Positions 7,801-14,427 of a stretch of DNA of 48,198 bases are shown one piece after another (positions within the stretch are counted from its first letter, which is position 1; each line of letters starts with the position of its first letter). Position numbers and translations under genes: made by a program. Source of the DNA: Cyanobacteria bacterium REEB67 (GTDB taxonomy: Bacteria > Cyanobacteriota > Vampirovibrionia > Obscuribacterales > Obscuribacteraceae); assembly GCA_018971775.1 (NCBI GenBank), contig JAGXAB010000050.1:1-48198 (forward strand). Reading direction: 5' to 3'. The notes beneath the pieces are model-generated. The model saw nothing but the letters and a program-made list of their open reading frames with translations, had not been told where the DNA came from and made no database searches.

Positions 7801-9589
7801 CTCCGGTACTGACTTGTCCTCGGTGTCACCAACAGCTATTGAACGGGGCCAGCCGGCTTCCTCCGAATGGTCATGGAACGAAGGCAAAGACACCCAATCC
7901 GGAAGCCAGATACCTGCCGCCTCAGCAAATCCTCAACCGGCCGCTGCATCTGCAAAATCTGATTATCTGGCCGATCTGGACGACGAGTTTTCGTCAGAAT
8001 TCGGCAGCGATAACTTTGAAACCACTTCCACAACGAGCGCTCCAGCTGCGACCGAATCCGGCGCTCCCTCTCGTTCACCTTTTGCCCCGCCTCTAGAGCC
8101 GGCCGCTCGAGAGCAGGCCCTGCCCGAACTCGCCTACCCCGATGCCGCACCTGGACAGATGCAACCGGCGGCCTCATCCGCCAATCCGGCTCATTCCTCC
8201 CAACCGGCCTGGGCTGCTCAAGCGGAGCCGGCAGCGACTAACAATGCCTGGGCACCCGCCCCTGTGGCCGCTCAAGCGCCAGCACCGCAATCACCATTTG
8301 CGCCGCCTGCGGCCAGCGATCCTCTTGCCGCCGTTTTCGGCAATAGCCAGGGTACGCAATCTTCAACGAATAATCCAGCCCTGCAATCGTCGGCCGAAAA
8401 CCCGGCAGTACAATCCTCGGTGAACAATCCGGCGGTGCAACCGACTGCATCGACACCGGTGTATACACAAGCACCGGCACCAGCAATGCCTCCACCGGCA
8501 ATACCATTTGTTTCCTATGCCGATTCGACACCGGCACCGATTGCCAGTGCCTCAGCCGGACCGGCACTTTCGCCTATTTCCAACCTTGTGCCGCCGGCTC
8601 CGGCTAATGCTGCCAAAGATGCGGAAGAATCGAACGGCTCGGCACTGGAATCCTTCATGAGAGCAAAACCGCTTACTCCGTCTATATCGCTTCCGGAAAC
8701 AAGGGCAGCAGATAGTCAGACTTCTCTGCCCGGAGTATCCGGAGATAGTCCGCAATCTGGCGCACAGCCGCCAATCAATGACCAGAAGGCTTCCTTCAAT
8801 CTGCCCGAAGCAGTTGAACACCACGCCACTACTAACGGTGGCGGTGACAAATCTGCTCTGCAAGCGGACAACATCATTACTGCCGCCGCTACACCAAAAC
8901 CAGAGGAATTAATAAGAAAAATGCAACAGTTAACATCTACCTCCGCCCCTAGCTGGTGCACAGATTTCTCCTTCCCCTTCATCGAGCAACTAAAAAAAGA
9001 ACACGCTCATTTGACCGATCAAATGCGCCAACTGCAGAGTGCTTTGAACGGTATGGAAGCGCGCATCGAAACTGTCGAAACTTTGAAACTCGCCTTGCTC
9101 ACCGGCGAACAGGAAGCCTTCCTGAGCGCCAGCCAGGAAATTCTGACCAGAGTCGGCTGGCAGGTGCAAGCCTCGCGTACCGACCCGTCCGAACTCTGGC
9201 TTGTCAGGGGTGAACGTGTCGAAGCTATCGCTCGTGTCGTGCGCAACCAGGGCACGACGAGTCGCACTGAGCTTGCCCAACTCGCTCAGTCCGTTATTGC
9301 CTTCTGGGATAAGTATGAAACTGAACCGAAAGGCATCTTGCTCGCTCAGAACTTCGCTCATCAACACCCGACGGAGCGCAACGAGCCAGATTTTGCCCAA
9401 ACCTTAGTGGAAGCGGCGGCAAAGAAAAGTCTCTGCTTGATGTCCAGTTTGCAATTACTTGGCATGTTCAAAGACGGTGAAACAGGCCTGATGACTGCCG
9501 AAGAAATGCGCAAGCGTGTGCTCGAGACCAGTGGAAAATTAGCAGGATTTGCGCTTGATTCATCTATGGCTCAGCCTGCAACAGTGTAA
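4874..9589 (+). CDS. 1571-residue protein: conserved N- and C-terminal domains split by a long disordered repeat region
   Basis: The start is set at ATG 4874, which has GGAG six bases upstream; the frame is open further up to a TTG at 4787. Residues 1 to about 245 form a globular domain with a buried strand/helix pattern, a NYDWLSVYAP motif near residue 118 and GGKVIFLPAPYSPDFD near 207; it recalls glutamine-amidotransferase-like (DJ-1/ThuA) folds. Residues about 250-1350 are low complexity: Ala/Pro/Glu-rich, with recurring SLMxxL-type helices (SLMNSLDSA, SLMNELSVM, SLMDTLGKA) and a KEKAEAEA run at about 690-810. Residues about 1357-1571 are a coiled coil followed by an alpha/beta domain resembling degenerate restriction-endonuclease folds (GWQVQASRTDPSELWLV, then VEAIARVVRNQG, then EPKGILLAQNFAHQHPTERN). 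No signal peptide or membrane segment is seen. It precedes the receiver-like gene by 43 bp and is probably co-transcribed. Domain names are inference; the function is unknown. Confidence 0.8.
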   Translation: MIDKDRVLRLNCPGYGEETHLNLGRAKTLENYQVIIANPVSLLHLFDKGPEPTRRINQLLSEGVNQLNVPDDALIQELINESDARLEELIPFLSQGGLLIYFLCRPFVLAGPSISIDNYDWLSVYAPAMKNPPENGSRQMSSVSHGRIIEPTDEGEQSEMAEYLAQPGLEWNTIIRTDFLSTNYSVIATAGSKKCIAGQFWAGDNGGKVIFLPAPYSPDFDRALMTCVDKWYQEALRQGTIQAPLSAPVPAEKVDSAFHKPSGPDFYNGEQLETPPTLSDSSAAPTGPSSAAPSPAAAPQALAALLKGAEAPAEAPKVSQPPKGALKSLFSSDPLDDDDEFDTDETEAAQAPAPAVEAITPQAVNLSAEDILAAVSRQLGQPEAPDSQDPHESPIFANTMAEALNPAVDAEQPKLVEPETAQVSNFELKKATAEMDLSQFAQTARQLVEQAKDIESATREPIKAAPPPVPPVTPAKQRIADILKGLEFGSSDDDSDDLEPPEIIPAAEQEPLDVKEVASDKASTLAEGLRANREDVSRNWLGSGNYSQADSASHKAEKAEVPASEMPPIDVSPSLDSLMNSLDSAAKQKALPEISTMSSEEFRSTFEFLGGDNDEKAAALKAQEEKRAALEHAGLSADSLMNELSVMNELNALMEESNAVKAEEAEKAEEAAQAQVATRAEAAARAGEEAEAREKAEAEAKEKAEAEAKEKAEAKEKAEAEAKEKAEAEAKEKAEAEAKEKAEAEAKEKAEAEAKEKAAAEAKEKAEAEAKEKAEAEAKEKAEAEAKEKAEAEAKEKAEAEAKEKAEAGARDRAVAEAKAKEEAEASEKAEAEAKAREEAELAARYAGEPEPIENEDKQLQSLLKDDSKEDDEKSAAERQDPNRPGSLRSLMDTLGKADKLPDLNEAEPATLKQDFSLMPPAVPAEAAASAHTPTSAELALKDLMEMSARFDETKTAESVPSLRLTHEELSANGSASGTDLSSVSPTAIERGQPASSEWSWNEGKDTQSGSQIPAASANPQPAAASAKSDYLADLDDEFSSEFGSDNFETTSTTSAPAATESGAPSRSPFAPPLEPAAREQALPELAYPDAAPGQMQPAASSANPAHSSQPAWAAQAEPAATNNAWAPAPVAAQAPAPQSPFAPPAASDPLAAVFGNSQGTQSSTNNPALQSSAENPAVQSSVNNPAVQPTASTPVYTQAPAPAMPPPAIPFVSYADSTPAPIASASAGPALSPISNLVPPAPANAAKDAEESNGSALESFMRAKPLTPSISLPETRAADSQTSLPGVSGDSPQSGAQPPINDQKASFNLPEAVEHHATTNGGGDKSALQADNIITAAATPKPEELIRKMQQLTSTSAPSWCTDFSFPFIEQLKKEHAHLTDQMRQLQSALNGMEARIETVETLKLALLTGEQEAFLSASQEILTRVGWQVQASRTDPSELWLVRGERVEAIARVVRNQGTTSRTELAQLAQSVIAFWDKYETEPKGILLAQNFAHQHPTERNEPDFAQTLVEAAAKKSLCLMSSLQLLGMFKDGETGLMTAEEMRKRVLETSGKLAGFALDSSMAQPATV
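6943..7300 (+). repeat. 24-bp tandem repeat coding for KEKAEAEA
   Basis: About fifteen head-to-tail copies of a 24-bp unit of the form GCCGAAGCTGAAGCGAAAGA plus AAAA encode AEAEAKEK. One unit is shortened to 18 bp and one carries Glu-to-Ala. The product should be a highly charged long single helix, as in TolA-like spacers. Near identity of the copies suggests recent expansion and possible length variation between strains. Confidence 0.9.
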
Positions 9590-9632
9590 ACTACAGCTTT
9601 TGGTTTAGAAGTATGAAAGGGGCTTGTCAACC

Positions 9633-10919
9633 GTGAGCATTCCACTCTTACTGGTTTGTGATGGCGGAGAATCCAAGCAGGCAACGCTGGAAGGACTCGT
9701 CAAAAACGAACCGGGATTGAAATATATCGCCACTGTTTCAATGCAGGAAGGCACCACCGCAGTCGAAAGGGCTGTCAAAGTCGGTGCCAAACTGATTTGG
9801 ATCGATCTGGACGAAGAGCCGGTGGAAGGCCTCAATCTGCTTGCTGAGACCAGGAAGCTGCATCCGGCTTTGAATGTCATCGTCAGTCGCAGTCAGCTCG
9901 ATCCGGATATGGTGAGAGCGGCTCTGCAACTCGGTGCCCTCGATTTCCTCGACGCGGCGCGCGCTGCCCAGCAGCTCAACGTCGTCGTCGAAAATCTCAA
10001 AGCAGGTCAGAACGGTAGCCAGACCAATAGCACCATCTCGCAGACGGCCGTTCCGTCGGTACAGGCGCCCGCCCCACAACAGGCTCCACAACAGGCTCCA
10101 CAACAAGCTCTACAACAAGCTCTACAACAAGCTCCCCAAGCAGGCAGCAGATGGGGAGACCTCGATTCCATTCCGACGCCGGGCGCCGCTGCCGCTCCGG
10201 CTCCGATGGCGCAACCGGCTCCGATGCCGCAACCAGCTCCGATGCCCGCTCCGCAACCAGTGGGTGCTCAGACTGCACCCGCAGCCAGACCTACAGCACA
10301 AGATGTCACCGGCGAGATTAATGTGTCCAATTCTGGCATTCAAAATCTGGTGTCCGCCCAGGCTCCCTCAGCAGTTTCGGCAGCGCCGCCGGCTCCGTCT
10401 CCTGCCCATGCCGCTCCGCAAGGATCAAATGACATGTCGACCGGTGGCTCGAAATGGGGCGACCTGGACGCCATAGGCACTCCCGCGTCAGCAACGGCGC
10501 CTGCGCCGGCAGCTGTTCCGCAAGCGGCTGCGCCTCCTCCCCTCGTTCCGCAACAAGCTCCGCAACCAGTTCCTCAACCGCCGGCTCAGCCTGGTGCAAC
10601 TGCTTCCAGCGGCGGCGGTAACAAGTGGGGAGATCTCGATGCAATCCCCACTCCCAAGGTCACCCAGGAGATTCCCAAACCGGAAGCACCGCTGATGATG
10701 GGCGGCAGCAGCTCACTGGACGCCATCCGCACGCCGACTGACAAGGCCGCCGCACCGCTACCAATGCCGGTGCCTCACTCCAATACAAACAAGGCACTGC
10801 GCCCTTCACCGGAAAAAGCCGAGCTGTACAGCATGGGCTCACCGGTGATGATGGCAATTGTTATCTTGCTCATCATCATCGCGGCAATCGCATTTATGAT
10901 GCTCAAAGGTCATCATTAG
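9633..10919 (+). CDS. Receiver-like protein with Pro/Gln-rich linker and C-terminal membrane anchor
   Basis: GTG 9633 is chosen because GAAAGGGG lies ten bases upstream; a TTG at 9624 is too close to it. The product has about 428 residues. Residues 1-125 have a CheY/CpaE-type receiver pattern: IPLLLVCDGG, LIWIDLDEEP (acceptor-like Asp), LNVIVSRSQLDPDMVRAAL and GALDFLDAARAAQQL. The middle is Gln/Pro/Ala-rich and carries three copies of a WGDLD(S/A)IxTP motif (near residues 173, 273 and 330), with a weaker fourth, SLDAIRTPTD, near 360. The C-terminus is one hydrophobic segment, MMAIVILLIIIAAIAFMM, followed by LKGHH, so the protein is tail-anchored with its receiver in the cytoplasm. It is probably co-transcribed with the large protein upstream. 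Whether the Asp is phosphorylated is unknown. The CpaE/TadZ resemblance is only in the receiver; no ATPase domain follows. Confidence 0.8.
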   Translation: MSIPLLLVCDGGESKQATLEGLVKNEPGLKYIATVSMQEGTTAVERAVKVGAKLIWIDLDEEPVEGLNLLAETRKLHPALNVIVSRSQLDPDMVRAALQLGALDFLDAARAAQQLNVVVENLKAGQNGSQTNSTISQTAVPSVQAPAPQQAPQQAPQQALQQALQQAPQAGSRWGDLDSIPTPGAAAAPAPMAQPAPMPQPAPMPAPQPVGAQTAPAARPTAQDVTGEINVSNSGIQNLVSAQAPSAVSAAPPAPSPAHAAPQGSNDMSTGGSKWGDLDAIGTPASATAPAPAAVPQAAAPPPLVPQQAPQPVPQPPAQPGATASSGGGNKWGDLDAIPTPKVTQEIPKPEAPLMMGGSSSLDAIRTPTDKAAAPLPMPVPHSNTNKALRPSPEKAELYSMGSPVMMAIVILLIIIAAIAFMMLKGHH

Positions 10920-10952
10920 TCCAGACTTACTGCTACGCTCAGCCGTGGCAAC

Positions 10953-11276
10953 CTAGATCACTAGTTCGTCTATTCTAGCGGCGAGAATAAAATCGGCAAT
11001 GCTCAAACCATTTATGGTATGAGTCCAGATTGTGATTTTCAACTCGCCCCAGCGAATGAGCAGATCGGGATGGTGGGAGACGCTTTCGGCCAGTGTGGCG
11101 ATTTTATTCGCCAGAGCCATCGGCTGCATGAAACCGGACATTTTTACGGATTTCACCAGACGACCGTCTGTGATCTTCCAATCGATCAATTCACCGATCA
11201 GCTCGGCGCATTCGGCGTCGCTAAGAGGAGTTGTGCCGGCACGACACGGTTCACACTGTCGTTTCGCCAGTTGCAT
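10953..11276 (-). CDS. phhB: Pterin-4a-carbinolamine dehydratase (PCD/DCoH)
   Basis: This small cytoplasmic enzyme dehydrates 4a-hydroxytetrahydropterin so that it can be recycled after aromatic amino acid hydroxylation; in many bacteria it is also linked to molybdopterin metabolism. At 107 residues it matches family length. The core signature is clear: SVSHHPDLLIRWGELKITIW followed by THTINGLSIADFILAARID, including the His-His-Pro and the later His of the active site. The ATG at 11276 has GGGAGGG seven bases upstream. No phenylalanine hydroxylase lies next to it, so its partner reaction is not shown by context. It is convergent with the receiver-like gene. Confidence 0.93.
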   Translation of the reverse strand: MQLAKRQCEPCRAGTTPLSDAECAELIGELIDWKITDGRLVKSVKMSGFMQPMALANKIATLAESVSHHPDLLIRWGELKITIWTHTINGLSIADFILAARIDELVI

Positions 11277-11345
11277 TTCAAATCCCTCCCGAACATCCCG
11301 TTAGCCAATTGCTTAGTATTTCAACGGGCCGTTGCAATACAGCCT

Positions 11346-12833
11346 TTAATGAGGCAAATTAAGTTTGGAATAATCGCCAAGGGTGACCTTGACGGTAACG
11401 TCGGCATTATTGCGTTTGACGACAAATTCAACGACATCACCGGGCTTCATTCCATGAGTAAGCTCACGCACTTCTCTAGCCGAATGCACCGCTTCGCCCT
11501 GTACTTTTTCAATCACGTCTCCGCCGGCCATGCCGGCTTTGAGGGCCGGACCATCGGCTACCAGGCCGCTGATTTTAACTGCCACCGAATGCGATGGCAG
11601 CGTCTGCGAGCGACTGCGATCGGGGTCGACGTCTTCCATAAAGACGCCGAGAAATGGCCGCGGTATGCTGCCATGCTCGATCAATTGCTGGACGACATCG
11701 GCAACGACGTCTGAAGGTGTGGCAAAACCGATGCTCTGAGCCTTTTCTCGGATTGCGGTATTGAGCCCGATTACTTCTCCACGGACGTTGATGATCGGAC
11801 CACCCGAATTGCCAAAGTTTAAAGCGGCGTCATGCTGGATCAAATTAACCCGGTTATTGAAGAAAGAGAGCGAGCGATTAATGGCACTGATCACACCAAG
11901 AGTAACGGTATGGTCGAAACCAAGCGGTGAACCAATGGCGATTGCCCAGTCGCCCGGATGTACGTCTTCGATCGGACAAAAAGGCAAAACGCTGAGATGA
12001 TCGGCGTCTATTTTGATTACGGCGATATCGCTAAATTCATCAGCTCCAATCAAACGCGCCTGATAAACTTTGCCGTCATTAAGAGTGACCTTGAGTTCGG
12101 ATACACCACTGGCGGGGCTTGTCACTACGTGTGCATTGGTGGCGATATAACCATCGGAGCGCACAATCAAGCCGGTCGCTTCACCTGAAGGCATGGCACC
12201 ATATTCATTGAGATTATTGATGGCGCCGCGCACCTGCTTAAATTTGACGTCGATATTGACGACGGCGGGCGCCGCTTTAGCTGCGGCCAGAGCGATTATA
12301 TTGCTTGGATCGGTGAGAGGCTTGCCCTTGCGCCTGGACAGACCAAAGAGCGATTCGGCACCGGGCCTGAGGCTGGAAGTAACCGGCTCGCGCGGGATAA
12401 AGCAAAATCCACACCAGAGACCAAGTAAAAATAGATTGAGAGAAGTGACACCGGCGATGATGGCTGTTGTCCGGGGCGTGAAAACAAATCTTTTTTCATC
12501 ATCCGGGCGCGGCAGGCGGAAAGATTGGAAACCGGCCTGAGCCATCTGCTCTTCGCTTTTAGATTGGCCTGCAGCGCCACCGGCTCCGGCTGATTCCGCG
12601 TTTTCATCGCGACCGTCACCATGAACGGGTCCGCCTTGAGGATTAGCCGGCAACGGATTACCGAAACGATCCTGATTGACGCCGTCGCGACCGAGAGAAG
12701 CGCGGTCGATCGGGGAGCCTGGCGCATCGCCGCGATTAGGAGAACGAGCACCGCTAAAGCCGGAATCGGGTGATTCTTCGTCACCGTAATCGGAGGACAC
12801 ATAGATAGGCACGTTATCCGGAATGTCAGGCAT
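11346..12833 (-). CDS. Membrane-anchored HtrA/DegP-type serine protease with PDZ domain
   Basis: 495 residues. Residues 1-115 are a polar Pro/Gly/Asp-rich cytoplasmic extension, followed by one membrane segment at about 121-146 (TTAIIAGVTSLNLFLLGLW). The trypsin-like domain shows the complete triad: His235 in TNAHVVTSP, Asp269 in FSDIAVIKID and Ser343 in NFGNSGGPIINV. A single PDZ domain covers about 395-490 (FLGVFMEDVDP, GPALKAGMAGGDVIEKV, REVRELTHGMKPGD). HtrA proteins degrade misfolded proteins outside the cytoplasmic membrane, with PDZ-gated activity. The long disordered cytoplasmic N-terminus ahead of the anchor is more than most HtrA proteins have. The gene is 69 bp downstream of the phhB start region and is probably its own unit. 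Confidence 0.95.
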   Translation of the reverse strand: MPDIPDNVPIYVSSDYGDEESPDSGFSGARSPNRGDAPGSPIDRASLGRDGVNQDRFGNPLPANPQGGPVHGDGRDENAESAGAGGAAGQSKSEEQMAQAGFQSFRLPRPDDEKRFVFTPRTTAIIAGVTSLNLFLLGLWCGFCFIPREPVTSSLRPGAESLFGLSRRKGKPLTDPSNIIALAAAKAAPAVVNIDVKFKQVRGAINNLNEYGAMPSGEATGLIVRSDGYIATNAHVVTSPASGVSELKVTLNDGKVYQARLIGADEFSDIAVIKIDADHLSVLPFCPIEDVHPGDWAIAIGSPLGFDHTVTLGVISAINRSLSFFNNRVNLIQHDAALNFGNSGGPIINVRGEVIGLNTAIREKAQSIGFATPSDVVADVVQQLIEHGSIPRPFLGVFMEDVDPDRSRSQTLPSHSVAVKISGLVADGPALKAGMAGGDVIEKVQGEAVHSAREVRELTHGMKPGDVVEFVVKRNNADVTVKVTLGDYSKLNLPH

Positions 12834-13026
12834 CTATAGATCATAGCAGCTTGGCAGGCCCGGAGGCATCTGAGAGAACAGAGAGAACCGAGAGATCAGA
12901 GAAATCATGGCGACGACTGCAGCCGTGTGCCGGCGTGCCGGTCACGGATATCGGCTGTCCGATGAAATAGAGGTGGAATTAGGCTCGGCCGACGAGCGAA
13001 ATGTGACCTTCATCTATTACATTTCT

Positions 13027-14322
13027 TCATTGCGAAAGAGCGATAAAGCGCGCCAAACGATCCGGATCGAGGGCGAACAATTCGAGCATGGCCGCGGTAT
13101 TTTCAGCGTAATCGACGGCGGTGAGACGGCGGTCGATTTCGCGAAGCAGCTCGGCGACGCGGCCAAGACGATCTTCCGCTTGCGCCTCTGCCGCTGACGC
13201 CATATCGGCATGAATATGGGCGGCAGCGACCTTGTCGAGCTTGAGTGCGAGGCGGACGAGCGCCAGGAGAATGCCCAGATGAAAAATACCGGTCAGAAGC
13301 GGCAGCATCGAAAATCCCGGACCGAAATAAAGGCGCGCGAAGAGCTTGACGTAGACGAAGCGATTGATCAAATCGGCCTCGGCAGCACTGTAGGGGCCAA
13401 TCTCGACGGCACAGAGCTCGGGGAAGGAAATTTTTGCATCGCCGAGGACAAAATATAGATCTCTTTTTTCGTTTTGAAGATAAGTCATCACGGCCAAAGT
13501 GATCAAGTCGGCACGCACAGCTTGATCCGAGGCCGCCACATAGGCGATGTAAAAGGGCATGAGCAGATACTGATCGAGCTTGCTCTCGTCGAGAGCGGGA
13601 AAACTTAACGCCAGAGGCCTGAGCATTTCAGCGGGCAGGCTGGCGGCAAGCGAAGCGAACATATCGGCCAGGACAGACCCGGCACTATCTCCCTGCAGCT
13701 CGGCCGGAGACGCGAGCAAATCGCCGCCGTTATAATTTTCAACCAGCACTTGCAGGCGCGACAGATAATGAGCCTCGAAGCGCAAAAAATGATCGTAGAC
13801 GATGGTGGCACCGGCGACATATTGCGTCCGGCTCCACTTAGCCAGAGTTTCCCCAGGCAGCTCGGGATACAGCTCGAGGAAAAGATCGTGGGTGCGCGCG
13901 AGCAGGTCCTGCTGATCGCTCAAATCGAGACCACTATTGCAGAGCACACCGGTCGATGCGAAACTGAGGGCGACACGCACTCCGTCCGGACAGTGCAAAA
14001 AGGTATAGGGGAAAAGTCTGCACATCGCAGGCTTTGCCAGATCGTGCACCCGACAGCGTTTATCTTCGGTGAGGAAACTGCAATTGCCGGAGCGCTCGAA
14101 TTGGGCACCCTTATCCAGGGAGTATGAGAAAGCGCTAAGGCCAACCTGACCACGCTCGCCAGCCGTCAAAATGGTGATCGAACGCTCGGCCTCGAGCGGA
14201 TCGACAGCCTTCAGCCTCATGACATCGACCTCAGTAAGCGGCACTGGATACTCATGACAACAATGGCCGCAGCCAGTGCAGAGGAAACGAATGCCGCTCG
14301 GAATATGGAGTTGCCTTTGCAT
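13027..14322 (-). CDS. YkgJ-type cysteine-cluster protein
   Basis: 431 residues, cytoplasmic by appearance. The N-terminal third has the YkgJ/UPF0153 metal-binding pattern: Cys15, Cys18, Cys21 and Cys22 in FLCTGCGHCCHEYP, then Cys81 and Cys90 in CSFLTEDKRCRVHD, and Cys101 in KPAMCRLFPYTF. In this family the cysteines bind a zinc ion or iron-sulfur centre. The same pattern occurs in flagellin lysine methylase FliB, which has a similar overall length, but no flagellar gene is seen here, so I do not assign that role. Residues about 115-431 are mostly helical with a hydrophobic stretch near 330-360 and have no recognised signature. The gene is divergent from the caspase operon, with about 105 bp between them. 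Confidence 0.8.
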   Translation of the reverse strand: MQRQLHIPSGIRFLCTGCGHCCHEYPVPLTEVDVMRLKAVDPLEAERSITILTAGERGQVGLSAFSYSLDKGAQFERSGNCSFLTEDKRCRVHDLAKPAMCRLFPYTFLHCPDGVRVALSFASTGVLCNSGLDLSDQQDLLARTHDLFLELYPELPGETLAKWSRTQYVAGATIVYDHFLRFEAHYLSRLQVLVENYNGGDLLASPAELQGDSAGSVLADMFASLAASLPAEMLRPLALSFPALDESKLDQYLLMPFYIAYVAASDQAVRADLITLAVMTYLQNEKRDLYFVLGDAKISFPELCAVEIGPYSAAEADLINRFVYVKLFARLYFGPGFSMLPLLTGIFHLGILLALVRLALKLDKVAAAHIHADMASAAEAQAEDRLGRVAELLREIDRRLTAVDYAENTAAMLELFALDPDRLARFIALSQ

Positions 14323-14427
14323 TGGCCTGATTAGAAGAAGATTCTTACTTATGATAAACCCTTTAGCAGTCTACTTATCCCGGATAATTTGAGAGTGTCA
14401 TCTTTCTCTTCAAGGGGTTAAGTCGCA

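Noticed and set aside
6779..7893. Long minus-strand frames opposite the KEKAEAEA repeat (Phe/Arg-rich and Ala/Ser-rich)
   Set aside because: They are antisense readings of the 24-bp repeat, with unnatural composition and no ribosome site.
13027..14322. Assignment as flagellin lysine methylase (FliB)
   Set aside because: The cysteine pattern and length are compatible, but no flagellar gene is seen and the pattern is shared by all YkgJ-type proteins.
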